From: Deltaproteobacteria bacterium
Lineage (GTDB): Bacteria; Desulfobacterota; DSM-4660; Desulfatiglandales; B25-G16
Reading direction: 5' to 3'
Assembly (NCBI GenBank): GCA_020348625.1
Contig: CP070752.1
Coordinates: forward strand, 1,901,028-1,914,963
DNA: 13,936 nucleotides
Shown: piece by piece, positions 5,870 through 13,936 of the stretch
How the letters are laid out: every line of letters begins with the position of its first letter
Position numbering within the stretch: position 1 is the first letter of the stretch
Position numbers and translations under genes: made by a program
Notes under the pieces: generated by a model
What the model was told of the DNA's origin: nothing
What the model saw: only the letters and a program-made list of their open reading frames with translations
Databases searched by the model: none

Positions 5870-7369
5870 ATGAGGCTCGATTACTTGTTGAAGGGACAGA
5901 AGATCCTCGAGCACAGCGGCAACATGGATGTCGAGATCAAAGGCCTTACCGCAGATTCTCGGAAGGTCAAAGACGGCTATCTTTTCGTGGCCCTTAAGGG
6001 CAGCAGCGAGAATGGACATCGATATCTGACTGACGCGGTTCAGAAAGGGGCGCGAGTGCTCGTCGTACAAGATGCGGAAACGGGTTTGACCGGAGCAACG
6101 GTTGTCAGGTTGCCCGATACGAGGAGTGCCTTTTTTGATCTTGCGGAGCGGTTCTACGACTATCCGGCTCGGTATATGGATTTGATCGGAATCACCGGTA
6201 CAAATGGCAAAACCACTACGAGCTATCTTTTGGAATCAGTATTGAGGGAGGCCGGAAAAGAGGTTGGAGTAATCGGGACGATCAACTACCGGTTTAAGGG
6301 TAATTCTTTTGAGGCATCGCTGACCACGCCCGATCCCGTTGATTTGATGAGATTGATGCGTGAGATGAGAGATGCTGGTGTTACCCATGTGATAGTGGAG
6401 GTCTCTTCACACTCCCTCGATCAGGGAAGGACACAGGGGCTAGCGTGGTCACGGGCCATCTTTACCAGCTTCTCCAGGGATCATCTGGACTATCATTCCA
6501 CCATGGAGGAGTATTTCAGGGCGAAATCCCTGCTTTTCGATTCTCTGAGAGAGACCCAGCACAACGGTCAGGCCAAAGCGATTCTTAATATGGATGACCC
6601 AAAAGGCCAGGCATTGGAGAGGATGACCAAGGTGCCGGTCGTGAGTTATGGTTTAGAAAGCAGGTGTCGCGTGAGGGCCGCCGATATTGAATCCACATTA
6701 CAGGGTCTACAGTTCAGGCTGGTTACATCCGAAGGAGAGGCTGTGGTTACCTCACCACTCCTGGGTCGGATCAACGTCTATAACATGCTGGCCGCTGCTG
6801 CCACCGGCCTCACGTATGGTATAGAGCTGAACACGATAGCACAAGGCATACAAGGCCTCAGCTCTGTTCCGGGCAGGCTTGAGCGAGTGCAGAACAGAAG
6901 AGGGCTCTGTATCCTTGTTGATTACGCTCACACCCCTGACGCCATGGAGAAGGCGCTTCAAACCGTTCGAGAGCTTACCGAAGCAAGGCTGATCACGGTC
7001 TTCGGATGCGGCGGGGATCGGGATAGGGGCAAAAGACCACAAATGGGGAAGATTGCCGGTGACTACAGCGATCTGGTCATAATCACATCGGACAACCCGA
7101 GAGGCGAAGATCCCGAGCACATTGTGAGCGAGATTGAGCCCGGGGTACGGGAGGCGGGGCTCGATGCGATTGATCCGGATTCCCCGTATACCAACCGGGG
7201 GTATCGGATCATCGTCGATCGGAAGAAGGCTATTCGCGATGCCGTTGACGTGGCCGACAAAGGAGATATCGTGCTCATCGCCGGTAAGGGGCATGAGAAT
7301 TACCAGATCATAGGAAAGAGGAAAATATACTTTAATGACGCAGAAGAAGCGGCGCTGGCAGCAAGCTAA
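5870..7369 (+). CDS. murE: UDP-MurNAc-tripeptide synthetase MurE (meso-DAP-adding)
   Basis: MurE adds the third stem-peptide residue to UDP-MurNAc-L-Ala-D-Glu with ATP in the cytoplasm. The 499-residue protein has the three Mur-ligase domains. LTADSRKV (26-33) is in the UDP-binding N-domain. The ATP P-loop is GITGTNGKTTT (107-117, K114). TTPD is at 152-155 and EVSSHSLDQGR at 177-187. SRDHLDYH (202-209) is followed by K219, the usual carbamylated lysine. VDYAHTPD and GCGGDRDRGKRP follow. The specificity motif is D408-N-P-R411, whose Arg binds meso-diaminopimelate; lysine-adding enzymes have a different residue. The peptidoglycan should therefore be of the DAP type. In the SRDH segment the common TFTN is FTSF here, a small departure. 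The start follows ftsI by 30 nt with an AAAAGGG run unusually close to the ATG and GAAGAG slightly further up. Confidence 0.97.
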   Translation: MRLDYLLKGQKILEHSGNMDVEIKGLTADSRKVKDGYLFVALKGSSENGHRYLTDAVQKGARVLVVQDAETGLTGATVVRLPDTRSAFFDLAERFYDYPARYMDLIGITGTNGKTTTSYLLESVLREAGKEVGVIGTINYRFKGNSFEASLTTPDPVDLMRLMREMRDAGVTHVIVEVSSHSLDQGRTQGLAWSRAIFTSFSRDHLDYHSTMEEYFRAKSLLFDSLRETQHNGQAKAILNMDDPKGQALERMTKVPVVSYGLESRCRVRAADIESTLQGLQFRLVTSEGEAVVTSPLLGRINVYNMLAAAATGLTYGIELNTIAQGIQGLSSVPGRLERVQNRRGLCILVDYAHTPDAMEKALQTVRELTEARLITVFGCGGDRDRGKRPQMGKIAGDYSDLVIITSDNPRGEDPEHIVSEIEPGVREAGLDAIDPDSPYTNRGYRIIVDRKKAIRDAVDVADKGDIVLIAGKGHENYQIIGKRKIYFNDAEEAALAAS

Positions 7370-7436
7370 AGATCGCTTGATTCGTTGGAGCCGCTCAAGG
7401 TTTTCTAACCCAATGAACCCATTAGGCAGGGATTGA
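7370..7436 (+). other. murE-murF gap with a possible 7-codon minicistron
   Basis: These 67 bp form the longest gap between genes inside the cluster. They contain ATG 7413 followed by six sense codons (MNPLGRD) and a TGA at 7434-7436 that directly abuts the murF ATG at 7437. The AGGGA site for murF (7428-7432) lies within this short frame. If translated, it could couple or tune murF initiation, but its own ribosome site is weak and it may be chance. No clear -10/-35 pair or terminator is seen. Confidence 0.3.
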
Positions 7437-8879
7437 ATGGCGGCACGGTGGGGAGAGATAACAGTTCGAGAGGTAGCCTCGGCAATGGGGGGAAGGATAG
7501 TGTCCGGTCCCCAGGATGTTTTCTTGAGCGGTCTGTCGACCGATTCAAGAACGCTGAGCCCGGGCCAGGCTTTCCTGGCCCTTAGGGGCGAGCGGTATGA
7601 CGGACACGATTTTCTATCCGCTGCGGTCAACGGCGGCGCCGCTGCTCTCATCGTGGAAATCCCCACCATCGTGCCGCAAGACGTTTCCACCCAAAATCTG
7701 GCCGTGATTACCGTTAAATCAACCCTCGAGGCCCTCGGTGATTTGGCCCTGTGGTGGCGGAAGCAGTGGCCAGGTAGGGTTGTGGCCATAACTGGAAGTA
7801 ACGGGAAAAGCACCACCAAAGAGATGGCTGCCTCGATTTTGTTCTTGGAGGCAAATATCAAGAAGAGCCCTGGCAACTACAATAATCTCATCGGACTCCC
7901 CTTGACGATCTTATCGCTAAAGGGAGTGCACCAGGCGGCTGTCCTGGAGATGGGAATGAACAGGCCGGGCGAGATTAGGCGGTTGACCCAAATCGCTGAT
8001 CCCCATATCGGGCTTATAACCAATATTGCACAAGCACACCTGGAGGGTTTAGGCAATCTGCAAGGGGTAGTTGAAGCCAAAGCAGAGCTTCTGGAGATGA
8101 TGTCCGGCCATGCAACCGCAATTCTAAACGGAGATGATGAGCAGTACTCCAAGCTGGCTTCACGGTTCAGCGGCAGAACGGTTACCTTTGGATTGGGTCA
8201 CACCAACGAGGTGAGGGCGGAAAACATACGCAAGCTCGGGGACAACGCTCAGGCCTTTGATATTTGTCTTGCTGAAGAGCGGATACCGGTGCGGATAAGA
8301 CTCCCGGGCATTCACAATGTGCTCAACGCACTTGGCGGGGCGGCCATTGCATATGGTCTGTCTCTGTCCAAGGGATCGATTGCCCGGGGTTTGGAGCAAT
8401 TCGTTCCCTTGAAAGGGCGCTTTCAGGTTACGCGACTCAACGGCGATATCAGGATCATCGATGATACGTACAATGCAAACCCCTCCTCGCTCGGTGCGGC
8501 ACTCAATACCGTGCAGGAGTTGAGATCCGAAGAGCAGGGTTTGGTAGTGGGGCTCGGCGAGATGCTGGAGTTGGGGACCCAGGCGCCACAACTACACCGT
8601 GATGCGGGCAGGCTTATCGCCGGAGCTGGAACGCGATATTTGGTTGCGCTGGGTGAGCACGGAGCCCAGATTGTGGAGGGGGCTTGCGAAGGGGGTATGG
8701 ATAAGGCCCAGGTGCACCTGGCAACGAGTCATGACGAGATGATCGATATGCTCAAGGCACAAATCCGAGAGCATGACATCGTTTTTCTCAAGGGCTCAAG
8801 GAGGGTGTTCCTGGATAAGGTTGTGGATCATATGGAGGAGTTTCTCGGAATAAGCGAGGAATCGAGCGATGCTGTATAA
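7437..8879 (+). CDS. murF: UDP-MurNAc-tripeptide:D-Ala-D-Ala ligase MurF
   Basis: MurF joins D-alanyl-D-alanine to the UDP-MurNAc-tripeptide, completing the cytoplasmic pentapeptide precursor. The protein has 480 residues in three domains. LSTDSRTL (33-40) lies in the N-terminal domain. The ATP site is ITGSNGKSTTKEM (118-130, K124). NYNNLIGLP (147-155), EMGMNRPGEI (171-180), NIAQAHLEG (196-204) and AKAE (214-217) form the central-domain core. GRFQV and IIDDTYNANPSS mark the C-terminal ligase domain and are diagnostic for MurF. The start at 7437 has AGGGA four nt upstream. Its stop overlaps the mraY start by 11 bp. No anomaly is seen in the protein. Confidence 0.96.
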   Translation: MAARWGEITVREVASAMGGRIVSGPQDVFLSGLSTDSRTLSPGQAFLALRGERYDGHDFLSAAVNGGAAALIVEIPTIVPQDVSTQNLAVITVKSTLEALGDLALWWRKQWPGRVVAITGSNGKSTTKEMAASILFLEANIKKSPGNYNNLIGLPLTILSLKGVHQAAVLEMGMNRPGEIRRLTQIADPHIGLITNIAQAHLEGLGNLQGVVEAKAELLEMMSGHATAILNGDDEQYSKLASRFSGRTVTFGLGHTNEVRAENIRKLGDNAQAFDICLAEERIPVRIRLPGIHNVLNALGGAAIAYGLSLSKGSIARGLEQFVPLKGRFQVTRLNGDIRIIDDTYNANPSSLGAALNTVQELRSEEQGLVVGLGEMLELGTQAPQLHRDAGRLIAGAGTRYLVALGEHGAQIVEGACEGGMDKAQVHLATSHDEMIDMLKAQIREHDIVFLKGSRRVFLDKVVDHMEEFLGISEESSDAV

Positions 8880-9948
8880 GCTGATCTACATGTTTCATAC
8901 CGACTACTCCTTTCTCAATGTGTTCAGGTACATAACCTTTAGGACCATCTATTCCACCCTGACAGCCCTGCTGATTTCACTGGTTCTGGGATATTTGCTC
9001 ATTCCGCGCCTACGGGAGCTCCAAATCGGCCAATACGTAAGGGACGACGGACCTCCAAATCACAAGAACAAGGTGGGAACTCCCACCATGGGAGGAACCT
9101 TTATCTTGCTCTCCGTTGTGCTGTCTTCCGTGCTCTGGGCTGAGCCCAGAAACGTGTATATATGGCTGGTCTTGATTGTCACCGTTTTGTTCGGTGCCGT
9201 GGGGTTCCTCGATGATTATCTGAAGATCGCTAGAAAGAGCAGTAAAGGTTTGAGGGTGTGGACCAAGCTCTGCCTCCAGACAGGGATTGCACTCGGCATA
9301 GGGCTGGTCCTTTACTATGGCACCGATTTTGACACCAGATTGAGTTTCCCGTTCTTCAAGAACTTCCTGCCTGAACTCGGGATAGGATATCTCATCCTCA
9401 TTGTGCTGGTGGTGGTAGGTACCTCCAATGCGGTCAACCTGACCGATGGGCTGGATGGTTTGGCCATAGGGCCGATTATTATCGCCTTTCTGAGCTATTT
9501 GGTGTTTGCCTATCTCTCCGGGCATATCCGAATCGCCCAGTACATACAAATACCTTACGTGAGCGGGTCTGGGGAGCTTTCGGTCCTGTGCGGTGCCGTG
9601 GTCGGAGCAGGTATGGGGTTTTTATGGTTCAATGCCTTTCCAGCTCAGGTATTCATGGGCGATGCTGGTTCTCTCTCCATGGGTGCTGCCCTGGGAACAA
9701 TAGCCGTCATCAGCAAACAGGAGATAACCCTTATACTCGTTGGCGGCCTTTTTGTTGTTGAGGCCTCATCGGTAATTCTGCAAGTGGCGTATTTCAAGCT
9801 AACCGGGGGCAGGCGGGTTTTCAGGATGGCACCACTTCATCACCATTTTGAACTCAAAGGATGGCCTGAGCCCAAGGTGACCATCCGGTTCTGGATTATC
9901 GCCATCATGCTGGCGTTGCTGTCAGTAAGCACGCTGAAGTTGAGGTAA
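8869..9948 (+). CDS. mraY: Phospho-MurNAc-pentapeptide translocase MraY
   Basis: MraY transfers phospho-MurNAc-pentapeptide from UDP to undecaprenyl phosphate, forming lipid I at the inner face of the cytoplasmic membrane. At 359 residues it matches the usual 360, with about ten hydrophobic membrane segments. Family signatures are DDGPPNHKNKVGTPTMGG (59-76), FLDDYLKI with D115 and D116 (113-120), NLTDGLDGLA with N190, D193 and D196 (190-199), VFMGDAGS with D265 (261-268) and the histidine motif APLHHHFELKGWPE (321-334). These are the Mg2+ and uridine-binding residues known from the family. The ATG at 8869 lies inside the end of murF with GAGGA at 8856-8860, eight nt upstream, so translation is likely coupled. 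Confidence 0.98.
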   Translation: MLYKLIYMFHTDYSFLNVFRYITFRTIYSTLTALLISLVLGYLLIPRLRELQIGQYVRDDGPPNHKNKVGTPTMGGTFILLSVVLSSVLWAEPRNVYIWLVLIVTVLFGAVGFLDDYLKIARKSSKGLRVWTKLCLQTGIALGIGLVLYYGTDFDTRLSFPFFKNFLPELGIGYLILIVLVVVGTSNAVNLTDGLDGLAIGPIIIAFLSYLVFAYLSGHIRIAQYIQIPYVSGSGELSVLCGAVVGAGMGFLWFNAFPAQVFMGDAGSLSMGAALGTIAVISKQEITLILVGGLFVVEASSVILQVAYFKLTGGRRVFRMAPLHHHFELKGWPEPKVTIRFWIIAIMLALLSVSTLKLR

Positions 9949-9973
9949 GGAAAGGAGCGGGAGCCAATAGAGT

Positions 9974-11335
9974 ATGGACTTTGCCGGTAAAAACATCCTG
10001 GTGGTAGGGCTGGGAGAGAGCGGCGCGGCTGCGGCGCGGTGGCTTCACCGGCAAGGTGCCCATGTAACGGTGAGCGAAAAGCGGCATGAATCGGATCTGG
10101 CGAGAAATCTGATCACGGAGTTTTCAGATGCGGGCATACATCTTGAGTGCGGTGGGCATAGGATTGAGACATTCCTGAAGGCCGATCTCATCGTTATAAG
10201 CCCCGGTGTACCCCGTGATATTCAGCCACTCAAGGAGGCCAGGATGAAAGGGGTGCCTTTAATAGGGGAGATCGAACTTGCAGGAAGATACTTGAAAATC
10301 CCGGCTGTGGCGGTGACCGGGACGAACGGGAAGTCCACGGTTGTAAAACTGATAGGTGAAATGCTTCACAAGGGGGGCAGCAGCGTGTTTGTGGGCGGAA
10401 ACTTCGGCCCGCCGCTCGCCGAGTATGTAAGCGGTAACCAAACGGCCGATTACGCGGTGCTGGAGTTGAGCAGTTTTCAACTCGACACCATCGAAACGTT
10501 TTCTCCTTTGGTAGCGCTTATCTTGAACGTGAGCCCAGACCATCTTGATCGGTATGAAGACTATGCTGCATATGTCAGGTCAAAACAAAGGATTTTTGCA
10601 AATCAGGGTAAGGGGCAGATCCTCGTCTTAAATGATGATGATCCGTGGCTCAGGAGCCTAAAGGTGAAAAACGGACCAGCGGTATTTCGATACGGGTTGG
10701 ACCGAGTTGTGGGCAGGCATGCGTTTCTTGATGGTGAAACCATAACGGTTCACCTTCCGGGCGGAAAGGAGGTGAGGTTTAGCCTGGAGCGGTTTGCATT
10801 GCCCGGCAACCACAATCGATCAAACCTGATGGCGGCGATTCTGACAGCTCTGCTTCTCGAGGTGGCTCCTCCTGATATACAGGAAGCCATAGATCATGTT
10901 GAGGGTCTGCCCCACCGTTTGGAGCTCGTAGACGAAATAAAGGGTGTGGCCTTTTATAACGACTCAAAGGCTACCAATATAGACGCAGCAATAAAATCCA
11001 TTGCCAGCTTTGCAAGGCCGATTATCCTGATTGCCGGTGGAAGGCATAAGGGAAGCGATTACCATCCACTGATTGAGGCGGCAATGAATAAGGTAAAGGG
11101 AGCTGTTTTTCTGGGTGAGGCTCGGGATCTTTTGGCAGGGGCCTGGGCCGATACAATGCCATGGTCCAAGGCGACGGACATGCATGATGCCGTTGCCCTC
11201 GCCTATGATCAGGCAGAGAGGGGAGACGTGGTTCTCCTTGCGCCGGCCTGTTCCAGCTTCGACATGTTCAGGGACTTTCAACACCGGGGTGCGGTTTTCA
11301 GAGAGGCAGTAAAGAGGTTGAAGAATGGCGCCTAA
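9974..11335 (+). CDS. murD: UDP-MurNAc-L-alanine:D-glutamate ligase MurD
   Basis: MurD adds D-glutamate to UDP-MurNAc-L-Ala in the cytoplasm. The 453-residue protein starts with a Rossmann-like UDP-binding domain (VVGLGESGAAAARWL, 10-24), then SPGVP (76-80). The ATP site is VTGTNGKST (114-122, K120). LELSSFQLD is at 163-171 and NVSPDHLDRY at 185-194, with K204 as the likely carbamylated lysine. LPGNHNRSN (277-285), LPHRLE (312-317), NDSKATN (329-335), GGRHKG (355-360) and APACSSFDMF (423-432) complete the signature set. An in-frame TAG at 9968 rules out an earlier start. Ribosome-site spacing is loose: GGGAG at 9959-9963 is 10 nt away, and a better AAAGGAG at 9951-9957 is 16 nt away. It follows mraY by 25 nt and overlaps ftsW by 11 bp. 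Confidence 0.97.
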   Translation: MDFAGKNILVVGLGESGAAAARWLHRQGAHVTVSEKRHESDLARNLITEFSDAGIHLECGGHRIETFLKADLIVISPGVPRDIQPLKEARMKGVPLIGEIELAGRYLKIPAVAVTGTNGKSTVVKLIGEMLHKGGSSVFVGGNFGPPLAEYVSGNQTADYAVLELSSFQLDTIETFSPLVALILNVSPDHLDRYEDYAAYVRSKQRIFANQGKGQILVLNDDDPWLRSLKVKNGPAVFRYGLDRVVGRHAFLDGETITVHLPGGKEVRFSLERFALPGNHNRSNLMAAILTALLLEVAPPDIQEAIDHVEGLPHRLELVDEIKGVAFYNDSKATNIDAAIKSIASFARPIILIAGGRHKGSDYHPLIEAAMNKVKGAVFLGEARDLLAGAWADTMPWSKATDMHDAVALAYDQAERGDVVLLAPACSSFDMFRDFQHRGAVFREAVKRLKNGA

Positions 11336-12470
11336 GAAGAGCAGTTTCTACGACTATGATCCGATTCTCCTGATCTCGGTGTTGCTATTGCTGGGGATCG
11401 GATTGGTTGCAGTTTACAGTGCCAGTTCAATCCTCGCAGAGGCTCGATTTGGCGATCACTACTTCTATCTCAAGCGGCAGGCCGTTTTTTGCCTTTTTGG
11501 TATCTTGCTCATGATAGCAGCCAAGAACATCAATTACCTTGTCTACCGTAAACTGGTTTACGTCTTTCTGGGCTTGAGTTTGCTCCTCTTGGTTTTACTG
11601 CTCATACCGGGGTTGGGGTTCAAGGTTGGGGGTGCCCAGAGGTGGTTTCGGTTTGGTTTTGTTTCGCTCCAGCCGTCGGAGGCGGCAAAGCTGTCTCTGG
11701 CTATTTTCATGGCTTATAGCATGAGCAAGAACGTTGACCAGATGAGCACCTTTTTGAACGGCCTTCTCCCGCATCTGCTGGTCGGGTCTATATTTGTGGC
11801 CCTGATTCTCCTTCAGCCCGATCTCGGAACAGCGGTGATCTTAGGAATGTGGATGTTGATCCTGCTCTTTGTCGGCGGCATACATTTGGGGCAACTCTTT
11901 TTGTTGATGGGGCTTACGACCCCAATAGTATTTTACCTGATATCTCAGAGCGCATACCGGCTGAATCGGTGGTGGGCGTTCCTAAACCCGTGGGAAGACC
12001 CCCAGGGGTTTGGTTTTCAGATAATTCATTCGTTTCTGGCCTTTGGCTCCGGGGGATTGTTCGGGGTGGGCCTGGGAAAGAGCAAACAGAAGCTGTTTTA
12101 TCTGCCGGAACCCCACACCGATTTTGTGGCAGCCATAATAGCCGAGGAAGCAGGGTTTATTGGGATTAGCGTCTTGATCGTCCTGTTTGCCTTGATCGTG
12201 ATAAGGGGCATCAAGATCGCCCTCAAGGCACCTGAGCTTTTCGGGACATATCTTGCCCTGGCGATAAGTTGCATGCTGGCAGTGCAGGTTATCGTCAATA
12301 TGGGCGTGGTCATGGCGCTCCTGCCTACCAAGGGGCTCACCCTTCCCTTTGTCAGCTACGGCGGATCATCTCTGGTTATAAGTCTGCTGGGGATGGGGAT
12401 ATTGATGAACATCTCCAGGAAGGCCCTTGGTGGCACACCAGCCTCTGTGCGAGGCCAATCGTTCAAATGA
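11325..12470 (+). CDS. ftsW: Septal peptidoglycan glycosyltransferase FtsW
   Basis: FtsW is the SEDS-family polymerase that makes septal glycan from lipid II and pairs with FtsI. The 381-residue protein has about ten transmembrane segments, beginning at about residue 14. SEDS signatures are YSASS (31-35), GGAQRWF...LQPSE (102-119), LLQPDLGT (162-169), NPWEDPQGFGFQ (221-232), and FGSGGLFGVGLGKSKQKLFYLPEPHTDF (240-267), where D266 corresponds to the essential catalytic aspartate region. The last is TKGLTLPFVSYGGSS (335-349). RodA is the alternative SEDS protein, but the position between murD and murG and the sequence style support FtsW. The start is inside the end of murD with AGAGG seven nt upstream. 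Confidence 0.95.
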   Translation: MAPKKSSFYDYDPILLISVLLLLGIGLVAVYSASSILAEARFGDHYFYLKRQAVFCLFGILLMIAAKNINYLVYRKLVYVFLGLSLLLLVLLLIPGLGFKVGGAQRWFRFGFVSLQPSEAAKLSLAIFMAYSMSKNVDQMSTFLNGLLPHLLVGSIFVALILLQPDLGTAVILGMWMLILLFVGGIHLGQLFLLMGLTTPIVFYLISQSAYRLNRWWAFLNPWEDPQGFGFQIIHSFLAFGSGGLFGVGLGKSKQKLFYLPEPHTDFVAAIIAEEAGFIGISVLIVLFALIVIRGIKIALKAPELFGTYLALAISCMLAVQVIVNMGVVMALLPTKGLTLPFVSYGGSSLVISLLGMGILMNISRKALGGTPASVRGQSFK

Positions 12471-12480
12471 TTACGACTCG

Positions 12481-13602
12481 ATGTTTGAAAAGCATACGGG
12501 AGAAAGGATAAGGATTATCATTGCCGGAGGTGGAACCGGTGGACATCTTTTTCCGGGCATAGCAATAGCCACAGGGCTCAGGGCCCGGTGTGATGATATG
12601 GATATCCTTTTTGTGGTCGGCAGAAAGAAGATGGAGAAGGCAATTATACACAAAGCCGGATTTGAGGCCCGATCGATTGACGTTGAAGGCGTGTTGGGCA
12701 AAGGCGTGCTCGAGCTTATGAGGGCGCTCATAAAGGTACTCGTAAGCCTCATCCAGTCGCTTGTCATCGTACGGGATTTCAGGCCTCACCTGATCGTTGG
12801 CGTTGGCGGGTATTCGTCCGGGCCTTTGTGCCTCGTTGCGCGACTTTTGAGAGTACCAACCGCCATCCACGAACAGAATTCCTTTCCGGGTCTCACGAAC
12901 AGGATGCTGGCGCCCTTGGTCAAGAAGGTGTTCATATCCTTTGAGGAAAGCAGGAAATACTTCAAAAGAAAGGACGTGTTCTTAACAGGGAATCCCGTAC
13001 GGGAAGAGTTGCTGCATAACAGGGCTTTGAGGAAACCGACCAACGGCACATTTACCATCCTGGTTGTGGGCGGAAGCCAGGGGGCACGGGCCATCAACAG
13101 GGCCGTTGTCTCCGCACTGGCGGTGCTCACCGAACAGGGGCTACAGCCTTTTGTGATACATCAGACGGGCAAGGCCCATGTGAACGAGATACGGGCTGAG
13201 TACCAAAGACATGGTTTTGCCGGCGAGGTAAGGGAATTTATCGACGATATGGCTTCTGCCTATGGGAGGGCCGATTTGGTTGTATGCAGGGCAGGGGCAA
13301 CCACGCTGGCCGAGTTGGCGGCCTTGGGCAAACCGTCGATTCTCATCCCATACCCCTACGCGGCCCATCAGCATCAGGAGGTAAATGCCAGGGCACTGGT
13401 TGCTGCTGGTGGCGCGGATATGATCCTTGAGCATGAGCTCGACGGCGCCGGCCTGGCCGGAAGGATCAAGACCTATATGGAAAACAGGGATACCTTGAAG
13501 AGGATGTCGACATCCGCATTGAAGGCCGGCATGCCAAGGGCCAAGGAGATAATAGCAGATGAGCTCTTCAAGTTGGTGAAGGACAACTGCCGGCAAGCGT
13601 GA
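12481..13602 (+). CDS. murG: Lipid II synthase MurG (UDP-GlcNAc transferase)
   Basis: MurG is a peripheral GT28 enzyme (GT-B fold) that transfers GlcNAc from UDP-GlcNAc to lipid I. From ATG 12481 it has 373 residues. The N-terminal glycine loop is [15 protein letters not shown] (12-26). [10 protein letters not shown] is at 106-115, [12 protein letters not shown] at 130-141, TGNPVR at 169-174 and the second glycine loop VVGGSQGAR at 195-203. [11 protein letters not shown] (269-279, E278) and HQHQEVNA (296-303) form the UDP-GlcNAc pocket. The frame is open back to 12427 within ftsW, but the ATG 10 bp after the ftsW stop is a more sensible start. It has no obvious Shine-Dalgarno. A good one (GGGAGAAAGG, 12498-12507) precedes codon 10, an ATA sitting where many MurG proteins begin, so the start is slightly uncertain. 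Confidence 0.96.
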   Translation: MFEKHTGERIRIIIAGGGTGGHLFPGIAIATGLRARCDDMDILFVVGRKKMEKAIIHKAGFEARSIDVEGVLGKGVLELMRALIKVLVSLIQSLVIVRDFRPHLIVGVGGYSSGPLCLVARLLRVPTAIHEQNSFPGLTNRMLAPLVKKVFISFEESRKYFKRKDVFLTGNPVREELLHNRALRKPTNGTFTILVVGGSQGARAINRAVVSALAVLTEQGLQPFVIHQTGKAHVNEIRAEYQRHGFAGEVREFIDDMASAYGRADLVVCRAGATTLAELAALGKPSILIPYPYAAHQHQEVNARALVAAGGADMILEHELDGAGLAGRIKTYMENRDTLKRMSTSALKAGMPRAKEIIADELFKLVKDNCRQA

Positions 13603-13609
13603 ACAGGAC

Positions 13610-13936
13610 ATGAGGATCTTCGGCAAGACAAAGCATATACATCTGGTGGGTATCGGCGGAATCGGAATGAGCGGGATAGCCGAACTTCTCCTCAACCTGG
13701 GCTATCATGTCAGCGGTTCGGACATCAAAAGAACCGAGGTTACCGAGCATCTCGCTGATCTGGGCGGTGAGATATTCCTGGGTCATAAGGCCCAAAACGC
13801 CCGGGGCGCGGATGTGGTTGTTTTCTCTTCGGCGGTAAAGAGCGATAACCCCGAGTTGGTTGAGGCACGGGAGCTATCCATCCCGGTCATTCCACGGGCT
13901 GAGATGCTGGCCGAGCTGATGAGGCTCAAATTCGGG
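13610..13936 (+). CDS. murC: UDP-MurNAc:L-alanine ligase MurC (5' part)
   Basis: MurC adds L-alanine to UDP-MurNAc, the first step of stem-peptide assembly. Only the first 109 codons are present; the frame is still open at the right edge. The N-terminal Rossmann-type domain shows [17 protein letters not shown] (9-25), the MurC form of the glycine-rich UDP-binding loop, then VSGSD (34-38) and [14 protein letters not shown]. The end of the visible part, [12 protein letters not shown], is typical of the stretch before the ATP-binding domain. The ATG at 13610 is 7 nt after the murG stop with AGGA two nt upstream. Position after murG agrees with the E. coli order. ATP and ligase domains lie outside the window. 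Confidence 0.95.
   Translation, partial: MRIFGKTKHIHLVGIGGIGMSGIAELLLNLGYHVSGSDIKRTEVTEHLADLGGEIFLGHKAQNARGADVVVFSSAVKSDNPELVEARELSIPVIPRAEMLAELMRLKFG

Noticed and set aside
6752..7876. 374-codon minus-strand frame across murE and murF
   Set aside because: It is antisense to two well-supported Mur ligases and the translation is low-complexity shadow sequence without domain features. High G+C coding DNA often yields such frames.
12427..12480. Extended murG N-terminus overlapping the end of ftsW
   Set aside because: The 18 extra codons are out-of-frame ftsW coding sequence and the family begins close to the glycine loop, so ATG 12481 is the better start.
1..13936. CRISPR array, insertion sequence, toxin-antitoxin or phage-defence module
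   Set aside because: No spaced long repeats, transposase or recombinase motifs, or small paired toxin/antitoxin frames were seen. Nearly all of the window is accounted for by conserved housekeeping genes.

Overview
The window is dominated by the 5' three quarters of a bacterial division and cell wall (dcw) cluster. From about 2.15 kb to the right edge, eleven genes lie on the + strand in the classical order mraZ, rsmH, ftsL, ftsI, murE, murF, mraY, murD, ftsW, murG and murC, with murC cut by the window end. The organism is a diderm, Gram-negative-type bacterium. MurE carries the DNPR motif of meso-diaminopimelate ligases, and an OmpA-type peptidoglycan-binding C-terminus sits at the left edge. 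A PASTA domain on FtsI, a flavoredoxin-like flavin reductase next door, and the general sequence style suggest Desulfobacterota (the former Deltaproteobacteria). That placement is inference.

Layout. Bases 1-164 are the last 53 codons of an OmpA/MotB-type gene. A stretch of about 310 bp without a convincing gene follows, with small hairpins and a possible promoter. Bases 477-1241 encode a lone class I SAM-dependent methyltransferase that is visibly richer in A+T than the rest of the window. It lies between two copies of an exact 11-bp direct repeat. Bases 1373-1930 (- strand) encode a flavoredoxin/flavin-reductase-family protein transcribed away from the dcw cluster. The 282-bp divergent intergenic region holds an inverted repeat, a perfect -35 hexamer, and three 10-bp-phased copies of AAAGTGG just before mraZ. 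These copies look like the MraZ autoregulatory operator.

How the genes work together. MraZ regulates the operon and RsmH modifies 16S rRNA. FtsL, FtsI and FtsW belong to the septal peptidoglycan synthase complex; FtsW is the glycosyltransferase and FtsI the transpeptidase. MurC, MurD, MurE and MurF add the stem peptide to UDP-MurNAc in the cytoplasm. MraY moves the product to undecaprenyl phosphate (lipid I), and MurG adds GlcNAc (lipid II). Gaps are mostly 30 bp or less or are overlaps (ftsL/ftsI 4 bp; murF/mraY and murD/ftsW 11 bp each), which supports one transcription unit read from the promoter before mraZ. The exception is a 67-bp murE-murF gap.

I found no new multi-gene system. The dcw part is ordinary in content and order. 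The points that deserve a second look are local: the well-preserved MraZ box array, an MraZ whose second DxxxR motif is one residue short, an isolated A+T-rich methyltransferase flanked by a direct repeat, and an unusual murG start region.
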